NCBI RefSeq assembly: GCF_030159895.1
Contig: NZ_BSNI01000001.1
Location: 406,523 to 470,522 of the forward strand
DNA from: Maritalea porphyrae
Lineage (GTDB): Bacteria; Pseudomonadota; Alphaproteobacteria; Rhizobiales; Devosiaceae
Reading direction: 5' to 3'
Length of the DNA: 64,000 nucleotides
Shown here: piece by piece, positions 8,100 to 17,178 of the stretch
Position numbering within the stretch: the stretch's first letter is position 1
Layout of the letters: each line of letters begins with the position of its first letter
Made by a program: the position numbers and the translations under genes
The notes under the pieces: generated by a model
The model's input: only the letters and a program-made list of their open reading frames with translations
Database searches by the model: none
What the model was told of the DNA's origin: nothing

Positions 8100-9719
8100 G
8101 TGAACGGATTAGGTGAGTTTCTGGCGCGATTGGGCATAGCTCGGGTTGCCGCCATGGCCGTAACAGCAATTCTGATGGTTGGATTCTTTGCGTTTCTGAT
8201 TTTCAGAGTCACTTCCCCGCAAATGGCCCCCGTTTATTCCGGATTAGATTTTGAAGACTCTGCTGCAATCGTAAAAGAATTGCGCACGATGGGTGTTCAA
8301 TTTGAAATCAAAGGCGATGGCGAAAGCATTTTGGTGCCGCGCGATCAAATTACTTCGATCCGCATGAGCCTTGCTGAAAGCGGCCTGCCAAACAAAGGCC
8401 AAGTTGGTTACGAGATTTTTGATCAGCAAAACACACTTGGCGCGACAAGCTTTGTGCAAAACCTCAATCATTTGCGCGCCCTTGAAGGCGAACTGGCCCG
8501 CACCATTTCTTCCCTCTCCCGCGTTAAGTCGGCGCGCGTTCACCTTGTCCTGCCTGAACGAGAGCTTTTCCGCCGTGAAGCAAAGCAACCTTCCGCCTCT
8601 ATCGTACTTGAGGTTCGTGGCGCTTTGTCAGTTGGCGAAATTCGCTCTGTTCAACACTTGGTTGCTTCAGCTGTCGATAGCCTTTCCCCAAACATGGTCT
8701 CCATCGTTGATAGCGCAGGCCAATTGTTGGCCTCAGGCTCAGACGGTGAAGAAAACATGCTCACCACCATTGGTGAAGAGCGCACATTGGCCATTGAAAG
8801 CCGCTTGCGCAGTCGCCTTGAAGACTTGCTATCAAATGTAGTTGGTGCTGGCCGGGCGCGCGTTCAAGTAAGCGCTGAACTCGATATGAACCGCTTCACC
8901 CGCACATCTGAGAGCTTCGACCCGAACGGTCAGGTTGTACGCTCAGCGCAAACACGTGAGTTGAGCAACAACTCAAAAGGCGCAGCAAATGGCGGCCAAG
9001 TCAGCGTTGCAAACGAATTGCCAGGCGCTTCAGCCAATCAGGGCGACGGCACTGGCGCCAGCGAGCAATCAGCGACAACCGAAGAAACCATCAACTATGA
9101 GATTTCAAAAACAACCCAAACTGAGGTGATTGAAGCGGGCGCAATCAAGCGGTTGTCCGTGGCTGTGGTGGTTGACGGCCTTTATGTCACCAACGCTGAT
9201 GGTGTTGCAGAATATACCCCTCGCTCTGCTGCTGAAATCGAACAAATTCGCGCCTTGGTCAACACAGCTATCGGTTACGACCAAACACGTGGCGACCAAG
9301 TTGAAGTGCTAAACATGCAATTTGCAGAGCGCCCTGACCTAAGCTTTGAACCATCGGAAGCTGGTTTGTTTGACTTCACCCGCGACGACATGTTCGCCGC
9401 CATAGAAATGGCTGTCACTCTTCTAATTGCTCTGGCCCTAGTGTTCTTCGTGATGCGTCCGCTCATCAAGAAAGTCTTGGAGCCAGATGAGCAGCCAATG
9501 TTAGTGACCGCGCAAGAGGCAGTAGATGCAGCCGGAAATCCAGTAAGTGCTTCAGACCCCGCGTCGCCCGAAGAAGAAGCCCGCGAGAAATGGCTTGATG
9601 AAGCCCGCAGCCTAGGCGCAGCACAGATTGAAGCCATTGAACGCGTCGGAACGCTTGTACAAGAGAACCCAAAACAGGCCTCTATGATCATCCGCAACTG
9701 GCTCTTGGAGGCGGCATAA
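8100..9719 (+). CDS. fliF: Flagellar MS-ring protein FliF
   Basis: FliF forms the inner-membrane MS ring on which the rotor and export gate assemble. The 539-residue protein has an N-terminal membrane helix (about 16-36), the YscJ/FliF ring-building domains with the VHLVLPERELF segment, a long polar periplasmic loop, a second membrane helix (about 435-455), and a cytoplasmic tail for FliG. The GTG at 8100 has a GGTGGA ribosome site and gives a normal N-terminus; the alternative TTG at 8037 adds 21 residues unlike the family. First gene of fliF-fliG-fliH-fliN-flbD-flhA. Confidence 0.95.
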   Translation: MNGLGEFLARLGIARVAAMAVTAILMVGFFAFLIFRVTSPQMAPVYSGLDFEDSAAIVKELRTMGVQFEIKGDGESILVPRDQITSIRMSLAESGLPNKGQVGYEIFDQQNTLGATSFVQNLNHLRALEGELARTISSLSRVKSARVHLVLPERELFRREAKQPSASIVLEVRGALSVGEIRSVQHLVASAVDSLSPNMVSIVDSAGQLLASGSDGEENMLTTIGEERTLAIESRLRSRLEDLLSNVVGAGRARVQVSAELDMNRFTRTSESFDPNGQVVRSAQTRELSNNSKGAANGGQVSVANELPGASANQGDGTGASEQSATTEETINYEISKTTQTEVIEAGAIKRLSVAVVVDGLYVTNADGVAEYTPRSAAEIEQIRALVNTAIGYDQTRGDQVEVLNMQFAERPDLSFEPSEAGLFDFTRDDMFAAIEMAVTLLIALALVFFVMRPLIKKVLEPDEQPMLVTAQEAVDAAGNPVSASDPASPEEEAREKWLDEARSLGAAQIEAIERVGTLVQENPKQASMIIRNWLLEAA

Positions 9720-9722
9720 TCA

Positions 9723-10793
9723 ATGGCAAATGAAGTCGCAACACAGAACAGCAATGGCGTGGGTAGCCAACTCGAAGTTGGTGAAGCTGCACAAGAGCGC
9801 GAGCTTAAAGGTGATGAGCGCGCAGCCGTTATTATGATGGCCCTCGGTCCTGGATACGGCAAACCCATTTTTGAAGAGTTGGACGATATAGAGATTCGTC
9901 AACTATCACGTGCCATGTCCAATATGGGTGCGGTCACCCAAGACATGCTCGACAAAATTTTTGCCCAATTTGTGATGGGTGTGACCACCAATGGCGATTT
10001 GAATGGTGGCGTCGATTCTACTGAACGCCTGCTCCTATCATTCTTGCCCAAAGATCGGGTGGAAATGATAATGGAAGAAATTCGTGGGCCGGCTGGACGC
10101 AACATTTGGGAAAAGCTCTCAAATGTTCAGGAAGATATTCTCGCTTCTTTCCTAAAGAACGAGTATCCGCAGACCATCTCAGTGGTTTTGACCAAGCTTG
10201 AAACTGACCACGCCTCACGCGTGCTGGCGACTTTGCCCGAAGAGCTGGCCATGGACGTGGTACAGCGAATGTTGGCAATCGAGCCTGTGCAAAAAGAAAT
10301 CGTAGAAAAAATCGAAGACACGCTGCGCAAAGAGTTTATGTCAACGCTCTCACACACGCGTCGGCGCGACAGCCACGAACAAATGGCTGACATCTTCAAC
10401 TCATTCGACCGGCAAACCGAAGCGCGCTTCCTCACCAATTTGGAAGAACGTGACATCGAAGCGGCGGAACGCATTAAAGCGTTGATGTTTACATTCGACG
10501 ACTTGGGCAATTTGGACGGCACTGCCATTCAAACTGTTCTGCAAGCGGTGGAAAAACCAATGCTTACACTGGGCCTCAAAGGTGCTTCCGACGAGACCAA
10601 AGAATTGTTCTTGGCCAACATGTCTGCACGTGCGGCCAAGATGCTCAAAGACGATATGGAAGCTATGGGACCTGTGCGGCTTAAAGATGTGGATGAAGCA
10701 CAGTCATCCATGGTGAATTTGGCAAAAGACCTTGCAGCCAAAGGTGAAATCGTGATCACCAAAAATGGCTCTGATGAAGAAATGATTGGTTGA
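9723..10793 (+). CDS. fliG: Flagellar motor switch protein FliG
   Basis: FliG sits between MS ring and C ring and transmits torque from the stator. The 356-residue protein shows the middle-domain EHPQTI-like motif as NEYPQTISVVLTKLE and a C-terminal helical domain with charged residues (LEERDIEAAERIKALMFTFD) expected to meet MotA. The N-terminal domain (ERAAVIMMALG) would bind the FliF tail. It starts 3 bp after the fliF stop and overlaps fliH by one base in TGATG, so the three are translationally coupled. Confidence 0.97.
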   Translation: MANEVATQNSNGVGSQLEVGEAAQERELKGDERAAVIMMALGPGYGKPIFEELDDIEIRQLSRAMSNMGAVTQDMLDKIFAQFVMGVTTNGDLNGGVDSTERLLLSFLPKDRVEMIMEEIRGPAGRNIWEKLSNVQEDILASFLKNEYPQTISVVLTKLETDHASRVLATLPEELAMDVVQRMLAIEPVQKEIVEKIEDTLRKEFMSTLSHTRRRDSHEQMADIFNSFDRQTEARFLTNLEERDIEAAERIKALMFTFDDLGNLDGTAIQTVLQAVEKPMLTLGLKGASDETKELFLANMSARAAKMLKDDMEAMGPVRLKDVDEAQSSMVNLAKDLAAKGEIVITKNGSDEEMIG

Positions 10794-11485
10794 TGACCCA
10801 GCCTGCAAAATTCACGTTTGATCTGGACCTTGCGCAAACATCGCGCAAGACCAAAATGATGGAACAAGAGGACCTCGATCTCTTGATTTCGCAAGCGCGT
10901 GAGCAAGGCTATAATGAAGGTTTGGAAGCCGGGCAAAGCTCTGTCGTAAGTCAAACAAGCCAGCAAATAGCTGCGGCGGCAGAACAAGTTGCGGCACTTG
11001 GAAACAATTTCTTGCAAACACTCGACCACGCACAGCAGCACCATTTGGTTCAGTCCACCAAACTGGCATCTGTTGTTGGCCACAAGCTGGCGGCTCATTT
11101 GGTAGACTCTAACCCAACGCCAGAAATTGCTGCACTATTGGAAGATTGCCTGGCTTCATTGAGCGGCACAGCCCACCTGGTAATCCGATGCAATGAACAA
11201 CTATCCGACCAAGTGAAGCCGATCGCAGAACAATTTGCCCATCAAGCAGGCTATGAAGGCCGTCTTATCATTATGGGTGAACCCGATATTCCGCTTGGTG
11301 ACTGTCGCATTGAGTGGTCAGACGGTGGCTTGGCCCGGAGCTTTGAAAACCTAGCGGCTGAAATTGATCAAAAAGTAGCGCAATTTGTGCGCCTGAAATC
11401 TCCTCCTGTTGCACCGGTTGAACCACTCACCGAACCACAACAGGAAACTGCTGACACGCAGAATAACCCTGAGGAAGTCCAATGA
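10793..11485 (+). CDS. fliH: Flagellar assembly protein FliH (FlbE-like)
   Basis: FliH regulates the export ATPase FliI and docks it at the C ring through FliN. The product is 230 residues, with an acidic Gln-rich N-terminus, a helical centre and a C-terminal beta domain ending in a Pro/Glu tail. Similarity within this family is weak, so the call rests largely on position between fliG and fliN, where Caulobacter carries flbE/fliH. The ATG in TGATG at 10793 is chosen over the TTG one codon upstream. It overlaps fliN by 4 bp. Confidence 0.8.
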   Translation: MTQPAKFTFDLDLAQTSRKTKMMEQEDLDLLISQAREQGYNEGLEAGQSSVVSQTSQQIAAAAEQVAALGNNFLQTLDHAQQHHLVQSTKLASVVGHKLAAHLVDSNPTPEIAALLEDCLASLSGTAHLVIRCNEQLSDQVKPIAEQFAHQAGYEGRLIIMGEPDIPLGDCRIEWSDGGLARSFENLAAEIDQKVAQFVRLKSPPVAPVEPLTEPQQETADTQNNPEEVQ

Positions 11486-11844
11486 GCGACACAGACGATC
11501 CTACCGTCGACATGCCAGATGGTGGCCTAACTTCCATGCTGGATGGTCTTGAAGAAATGGAAGCCAAAGAAAAGAAGCCATCCGGTGAAAGCGGCGATAA
11601 ATCCGCTGACGATCTGGAGGCCGTTTTTGACGTTCCTGTTCGCATTTCTGCCGTACTGGGCCGCACCAAAATGCCGGTTTCCGAGCTGTTGGAAATGGAC
11701 GCTGGCTCTGTTGTCGAGCTTGACCGGCAAGTGGGTGAAGCGATTGATATCTATGTGAATTCACGCCTGGTGGCCCGTGGCGAAATTGTGCTTGTAGAAG
11801 ATAAGCTGGGCATCACCATGACCGAGATAATTAAGGCTGGCTAA
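11482..11844 (+). CDS. fliN: Flagellar motor switch protein FliN
   Basis: FliN is the main C-ring component with FliM and binds CheY-P and FliH. The product is 120 residues: an acidic N-terminal tail (1-45) and one SpoA domain, recognisable from FDVPVRISAVLGRTKMPVSE and RLVARGEIVLVEDKLGI. The start overlaps the fliH stop (ATGA). fliM is not in this window. Confidence 0.95.
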   Translation: MSDTDDPTVDMPDGGLTSMLDGLEEMEAKEKKPSGESGDKSADDLEAVFDVPVRISAVLGRTKMPVSELLEMDAGSVVELDRQVGEAIDIYVNSRLVARGEIVLVEDKLGITMTEIIKAG

Positions 11845-11875
11845 GCCAAAACCAAAAGTCAGCAAGGAATAAGAT

Positions 11876-13249
11876 ATGCGTTTATTGATCATCGGTGCAC
11901 TTGAAGGCCAACTCAGCCAAGCCACAAAGCTGGCAATGGATGGCGGCGCAAAGGTCGCCCACGCCGACACTATCGACGTGGCATTGGCTAGCTTGCGCGC
12001 GGGCCGCGGTGCGGATCTGCTTCTAGCCGATGTGATGGCTGACATTCCAGGGCTGCTCGCGGCACTAGAGGCCGAACGTATCCACATTCCAGTTGTTGCT
12101 TGCGGCACAGAAACAAACGCAGCCGCGGCGGTCAACGCAATCCGCGCTGGCGCAAAAGAGTATATTCCGCTACCACCAGACGCCGAGCTAATTGCGGCCA
12201 TTATTGCCGCTGTCGCACGCGAAAGCAGCGACTTCTTATATCGCGATCCAGTAATGGCACAGATGGTCAAGCTGGCGGATCAAATTGCACCATCTGAAGC
12301 GAGCGTCTTGATCACGGGAGAAAGTGGATCAGGCAAGGAAGTCATTGCAAAATATGTACATGCGCGTTCAAAACGGGCATCAAAGCCATTTATCTCAATC
12401 AACTGCGCAGCGATCCCCGATAATCTGCTAGAGAGTGAGCTGTTCGGTCACGAAAAAGGCGCCTTTACTGGCGCTGTTGCACGTCGTATCGGCAAATTTG
12501 AAGAAGCAAATGGCGGCACCTTGCTGCTCGATGAGATATCTGAGATGGATATCCGCTTGCAGGCGAAATTGCTGCGAGCAATTCAAGAGCGGATTATTGA
12601 TCGCGTCGGTGGCACGAAGCCCGTTCCAGTCGACATTCGCATTCTCGCAACGTCAAACCGCAACTTGGATGAGAGCGTCAAAAATGGCGAGTTCCGAGAG
12701 GATTTGCTGTTCCGCCTAAATGTGGTGAACCTAAAAATTCCGGCGCTGCGTGAACGCCCTGGCGACATCATTGCACTGGCCGAACACTTCATCAAAAAAT
12801 ACGCTGAAGCAAACGGCGTGCCTGAACGCCCACTTGGTGAAGACGCGAAAAAGCAACTGGTACAGGCCCAATGGCCGGGCAACGTCCGTGAATTGGAAAA
12901 CACATTGCACCGCGCGGTACTACTTGCCACAGGCGACGAGATCGACGCTGCATCCATAAGCATGCCGGATGGTTCCGGGCTTGGTGCTGCGCCGCAAGGC
13001 AGTTCAGTTGCCGCACAAGCAGCTTCAACCGCTGAAAGTATCTCACGCGCCATGGTTGGACGCACGGTAGCTGATGTCGAAAAAGAACTGATTCTAGATA
13101 CACTTGACCATTGTCTGGGCAATCGCACCCATGCCTCGAACATTTTAGGCATTTCGATCCGCACTTTGCGCAATAAACTCAACCAATATGCACAAAGTGG
13201 TGAACAGATTCCCGCACCCGGTGAAAATCGCTCGTCAGGCGCAGCGTGA
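11876..13249 (+). CDS. flbD: Sigma-54-dependent flagellar regulator FlbD
   Basis: FlbD activates sigma-54 promoters of middle and late flagellar genes and represses the fliF operon in Caulobacter. The protein (457 residues) has an N-terminal receiver-like domain (1-115), an AAA+ domain with Walker A GESGSGK (148-154), the sigma-54 contact loop GAFTGA (195-200) and Walker B GGTLLLDE, and a C-terminal Fis-type HTH (NRTHASNILGISIRTLRNKL). The receiver keeps one candidate Asp (D52) but lacks the N-terminal acidic pair, so control by phosphate is doubtful; Caulobacter FlbD is controlled by FliX instead. AAGGA ribosome site; 31 bp after fliN. Confidence 0.95.
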   Translation: MRLLIIGALEGQLSQATKLAMDGGAKVAHADTIDVALASLRAGRGADLLLADVMADIPGLLAALEAERIHIPVVACGTETNAAAAVNAIRAGAKEYIPLPPDAELIAAIIAAVARESSDFLYRDPVMAQMVKLADQIAPSEASVLITGESGSGKEVIAKYVHARSKRASKPFISINCAAIPDNLLESELFGHEKGAFTGAVARRIGKFEEANGGTLLLDEISEMDIRLQAKLLRAIQERIIDRVGGTKPVPVDIRILATSNRNLDESVKNGEFREDLLFRLNVVNLKIPALRERPGDIIALAEHFIKKYAEANGVPERPLGEDAKKQLVQAQWPGNVRELENTLHRAVLLATGDEIDAASISMPDGSGLGAAPQGSSVAAQAASTAESISRAMVGRTVADVEKELILDTLDHCLGNRTHASNILGISIRTLRNKLNQYAQSGEQIPAPGENRSSGAA

Positions 13250-13266
13250 AAGGCGACACTCACTAG

Positions 13267-15405
13267 ATGAGCGACACATCACAAGCACCACAGCCAAAAA
13301 CAGTTAGACCGTCTTCCGGATTCCCATCCCTTGGCAGCATGTTCGACATGTTGCGCCAAGGCGATATTGCTTTGGCCGTTGGCGTCATATCAATTCTGAT
13401 GGTGCTCATAATGCCCATGCCAGCAATTATGCTGGACATGTTGCTAGCGATTTCGATCGTTTTCTCCGTGCTGATTTTGATGACCACCCTGTTCATTCGG
13501 ACACCACTTGAGTTTTCCGCTTTTCCAACGGTGCTGCTGATCGCTGCGATGATGCGACTTGCGCTGAACCTGGCATCGACCCGCTTGATCTTGGCCAATG
13601 GTCACCTTGGCACAAATGCCGCTGGCAATGTGATTGAGGCCTTTGGCAACTTTGTCATGCAAGGCAATTTCGTGATCGGGATTATCGTGTTTGCGATCCT
13701 GATCATCGTGAACTTCATCGTGATCACCAAAGGCTCTGGCCGTATCGCTGAAGTTGCGGCCCGCTTCACCTTGGATGCGATGCCGGGCAAGCAAATGGCT
13801 ATTGATGCGGATTTGTCCGCTGGCATGATCGACGAAGAAACAGCTCGCACCCGTCGCAAAAACCTTGAAGACGAAAGTTCGTTCTTTGGCGCCATGGACG
13901 GTGCATCAAAATTTGTGCGCGGTGATGCGATTGCGGGCCTGTTGATCACCTTTATCAATATTGCGGCCGGCATTATTATCGGCGTCGGCCAACAGCAAAT
14001 GTCATTGGGCGATGCGGCAAATAACTACACTTTGCTGACTGTAGGCGATGGGCTTGTCTCTCAAGTGCCAGCGCTCATCGTTTCAACGGCGGCTGGCCTT
14101 TTGGTGTCGAAGGCTGGCGTGACCGGCTCTGCCAACCAAGCTTTGGCCGAGCAGTTTTCGGGATATCCTCGTGCCTTGGGCATGACCGCTGCGGTCATGT
14201 GCATCCTTGCGATTTTGCCTGGCATGCCTGCTTTGCCTTTCTTGGCTTTGGCTGGCGGTTCTGGCTACCTCGCCTACAAATTTTCTAGAGATAAGTCGCA
14301 AAAAGCTGACAATGATTTGGCCAAGAAGGCCGCTGAAAAAATCGCCAAAGAAGCGCCGCCGAAAGATCCGCCAATCACTGATGCGCTCAAAATGGACGAG
14401 CTCAAGCTCGAACTTGGTTACGGACTATTGTCGTTGGTGAAAGAAGATGACCAAGGCAATGATCGCCTAACCGAGCAGATCAAAGCGCTGCGCCGACAAT
14501 TGGCCACCGACATGGGCATCATCATGCCTTCAGTGCGCATCCTTGATAATATGCAGCTCCAGCCCAACGATTACATGGTGCGCATCAAGGAAGTTGAATC
14601 GGGCCACGGCAATGTGTTCCCCGACCAATATATGGTTATGGACCCGATGGGTGGGCAAATTGATCTGCCCGGACAGCACACAATTGAGCCCACTTTCGGT
14701 CTACCAGCCACTTGGGTTGATGCCGGTTTGCGCGATGAAGCTGAAGTGAAGGGCTATACCATCGTTGACCCGTCCTCTGTAATTTCAACCCATCTCACAG
14801 AGATCTTGAAAACCAACATTGCGGATCTCCTCAGCTACGCAAACGTGCAAGAGTTGCTCAACAACCTACCTGCAGAGCAGCAAAAGCTCATCGACGATAT
14901 GGTGCCAAACCTAATCACGGTTTCTGGTATCCAACGCGTCCTACAAATCTTGTTGGCGGAGCGCATTTCAATCCGCGATTTGGCAACAATCTTGGAGGGT
15001 ATTGCTGAGGTTGCCGGTGGCATGAGCTCAGCCAAACTAATCGCTGAGCATGTGCGCACACGCATGGCGCGACAACTATGCGCTGCAAATTCTGCACCAG
15101 ACGGTAACCTGCCGATAATAACCCTTTCACCCGATTGGGAACGAGATTTCTCTGAAAGCCTACACGGCGAAGGCGCAGAACGGCACTTGGCTATGGCACC
15201 TTCGCGCTTGCATGAATTCATTCAAGAGGTCCAAAATGCCTTCGAAAGCGCCGCGCAAATGGGCGAATTGCCAGTGCTTATTACATCACCGCCAATTCGA
15301 CCGCACGTGCGTGCCATTATTGAGCGCTTCCGCCCGCAAACCGTCGTGATGAGCCAAAACGAAATTCACCCGCGCGCTAAACTCAAAACCATTGGCAGTG
15401 TTTGA
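13267..15405 (+). CDS. flhA: Flagellar export gate protein FlhA
   Basis: FlhA is the large export-gate subunit of the flagellar type III system; it uses proton motive force and binds chaperone-substrate complexes. The 712-residue protein has about eight membrane helices in the first 330 residues, the conserved cytoplasmic FHIPEP-region loop (FTLDAMPGKQMAIDADL) and a C-terminal cytoplasmic domain. It begins 17 bp after flbD and ends the block; no clear terminator follows. Confidence 0.97.
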   Translation: MSDTSQAPQPKTVRPSSGFPSLGSMFDMLRQGDIALAVGVISILMVLIMPMPAIMLDMLLAISIVFSVLILMTTLFIRTPLEFSAFPTVLLIAAMMRLALNLASTRLILANGHLGTNAAGNVIEAFGNFVMQGNFVIGIIVFAILIIVNFIVITKGSGRIAEVAARFTLDAMPGKQMAIDADLSAGMIDEETARTRRKNLEDESSFFGAMDGASKFVRGDAIAGLLITFINIAAGIIIGVGQQQMSLGDAANNYTLLTVGDGLVSQVPALIVSTAAGLLVSKAGVTGSANQALAEQFSGYPRALGMTAAVMCILAILPGMPALPFLALAGGSGYLAYKFSRDKSQKADNDLAKKAAEKIAKEAPPKDPPITDALKMDELKLELGYGLLSLVKEDDQGNDRLTEQIKALRRQLATDMGIIMPSVRILDNMQLQPNDYMVRIKEVESGHGNVFPDQYMVMDPMGGQIDLPGQHTIEPTFGLPATWVDAGLRDEAEVKGYTIVDPSSVISTHLTEILKTNIADLLSYANVQELLNNLPAEQQKLIDDMVPNLITVSGIQRVLQILLAERISIRDLATILEGIAEVAGGMSSAKLIAEHVRTRMARQLCAANSAPDGNLPIITLSPDWERDFSESLHGEGAERHLAMAPSRLHEFIQEVQNAFESAAQMGELPVLITSPPIRPHVRAIIERFRPQTVVMSQNEIHPRAKLKTIGSV

Positions 15406-15481
15406 TCCCCGTTTAGTTGGCTCTTGCATCGCCTCCACATCGCGCTAAGCTCAGCAATATCACTTTTTTGAAAGCGCGCAG

Positions 15482-16063
15482 ATGACACACATTGTTTTGT
15501 TTCACTCAATCCTGGGATGTCGCGCGGCTGAAAGGGAAATAGCAAACACCTTTGAAAAAGCCGGGCACACCACCTACTTGCCAGACCTTTTTGACGGCAA
15601 AACTGCCGAAAATTATGATGACGGGTTTGCTCTATTTCGCATGTTTGATCGCGATCAATTGGTGGATCGAGCGCGTGATGCCCTAAAGTCCGTGCCCGAG
15701 AACGCGGTTCTAAGCGGCATTTCTTTTGGCGCAGGCATGGTGAGCAGCCTATGGGCGGATCGCCCGAAAATGCGGGGTGCATTGCTTTTTGCGGGTGCCG
15801 CAGAATGGGCCAAGGAGTTGCCCCGCGACTTACCAGTTCAAGCACATATCGCTAAGCCTGATCCATTCGACGATGAAGCCTATTTCAATGAATGGCAAAC
15901 GGATGCCCCCACGCAAAATCTAAGCATATTTCGTTATGACAAAGTCGGCCATTTTTTTCTTGATCGCGCCATCAGCGATTTTGATAAAGATGCAACCAAA
16001 CTATGTCTTGAGCGATCGATTGCTTTTTTGGACCGACTTGATGACAAGGACGATGTGAAATGA
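15482..16063 (+). CDS. Dienelactone hydrolase-family alpha/beta hydrolase
   Basis: The 193-residue protein has a short alpha/beta-hydrolase fold. The nucleophile elbow is GISFG, with serine rather than the cysteine of true dienelactone hydrolase. The acid is probably in AKPDPFDDEAYF and the histidine in KVGHFFLDRA. It has no signal peptide, so it should be cytoplasmic. The substrate is unknown. It overlaps the following GFA-family gene by 4 bp (ATGA), which suggests a two-gene operon. Confidence 0.85.
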   Translation: MTHIVLFHSILGCRAAEREIANTFEKAGHTTYLPDLFDGKTAENYDDGFALFRMFDRDQLVDRARDALKSVPENAVLSGISFGAGMVSSLWADRPKMRGALLFAGAAEWAKELPRDLPVQAHIAKPDPFDDEAYFNEWQTDAPTQNLSIFRYDKVGHFFLDRAISDFDKDATKLCLERSIAFLDRLDDKDDVK

Positions 16064-16467
16064 TCAAGGGCAAATGCCACTGCGGCAAAGTCTCATACGA
16101 ATTTGATGACCAACCAGAATACGCTATACGCTGCAATTGCTCGATTTGCCGCCGCTTAGGGACACTTTGGATTTATTCGGATGCGTCCAATATTGCTTTG
16201 AACGGCATAAATGACACGACAACCGTCAGCTATTCGCACGGCGACATGGAACTTGATTTCCGCACCTGCAAAGGATGTGGCACATCAATCCTTTGGCAAT
16301 CGCTTGAAACACCAGGTGAAGGCCGCATGGCCCTAAACTTAAACATGGCGGAGCTTGAGCACATTTATGGTGTCCCAGTGCGTTTGTTTGATGGCGCAGA
16401 GAGTTGGAGCTTTTTCATAGAAGATCCGCAAACAAAATTTACAGAGGAAGACGCTTCATCGGGTTAA
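16060..16467 (+). CDS. GFA-family zinc-binding protein
   Basis: The 135-residue protein is a small Mss4-like-fold protein of the GFA family (named after glutathione-dependent formaldehyde-activating enzyme). It carries the zinc cysteines KCHCGKVSYEF, RCNCSICRRLG and CKGCGTSILW. Most members have no proven activity, so no reaction is assigned. Coupled to the hydrolase gene upstream; its end overlaps the convergent SUMF1-like gene by 4 bp. Confidence 0.9.
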   Translation: MIKGKCHCGKVSYEFDDQPEYAIRCNCSICRRLGTLWIYSDASNIALNGINDTTTVSYSHGDMELDFRTCKGCGTSILWQSLETPGEGRMALNLNMAELEHIYGVPVRLFDGAESWSFFIEDPQTKFTEEDASSG

Positions 16468-17147
16468 GCGTTTCTGGCCAATCGAAATCCAACATCATCG
16501 ATGCCATAGGTCGGGTGGCTGCGCCGTCGGTTTGTGGCCAGGCACCCCCGTTCAGGATCGTTCCATCCACCACCTCGAAACACTCGGTACGTGCCATAAA
16601 CTTCTGCATCATAGATGTCAAAGCACCACTCCCAGACATTCCCAAGCATATCAAAAAGGCCATATTGGTTTGCAGACTTCAGTCCCACTTGATGGGTTTG
16701 AGCACCTGAATTGGCTTTATACCATGCGATTTGGTCGATCTCGCCATAGCGCGGCTGGGCCAAGCCCCCAAGCGCTGCAAACTGCCACTCAGCATCGCTT
16801 GGCAGCCGATAGCCGTTTGCATTTTTGTTGACCACAACATCATCTTTGTTGACGCCGACTAAGTAGCTGGGATCAAGGCCCGCTGCTACTGACAACAAGT
16901 TGCAAAACGCGATCGCCTCATACCACGATACATTCTCAATGGGGTTTCTTGTCCCGTCAAATGTTGCTGGATTCGTGCCAACCACCGCTGAATATATGTC
17001 TTGGGTGACTTGAAATCTCGACATGCAAAATGGTTTGAGTTCGGTCTGCCACTGACGTTGGACTCTGTCGTCGCGCATGGCGACGACACCACCTTCGATG
17101 CGAACGATTTCCGCATCGACCATTTCTATTGCTTGCGATTGTTCCAT
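16464..17147 (-). CDS. SUMF1/formylglycine-generating-enzyme-like protein
   Basis: The 227-residue protein has the SUMF1 (FGE-sulfatase) fold: FCMSRFQVTQDIYSAVVG near the start, NVSWYEAIAFCNLL, YRLPSDAEWQFAA, GLFDMLGNVWEWC and the C-terminal VGFRLAR. Family members include formylglycine-generating enzyme, EgtB-type enzymes and binding proteins. In the segment that aligns with the FGE active site (FRGGGWNDPERGC) only one of the two cysteines is kept, and no sulfatase gene is nearby, so FGE activity is doubtful. The first ATG at 17147 is used; the frame opens with a TTG two codons earlier. The ribosome site is weak. Confidence 0.75.
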   Translation of the reverse strand: MEQSQAIEMVDAEIVRIEGGVVAMRDDRVQRQWQTELKPFCMSRFQVTQDIYSAVVGTNPATFDGTRNPIENVSWYEAIAFCNLLSVAAGLDPSYLVGVNKDDVVVNKNANGYRLPSDAEWQFAALGGLAQPRYGEIDQIAWYKANSGAQTHQVGLKSANQYGLFDMLGNVWEWCFDIYDAEVYGTYRVFRGGGWNDPERGCLATNRRRSHPTYGIDDVGFRLARNA

Positions 17148-17178
17148 CGGCAACAGCTACGATGGATTGTTCTTCAAA

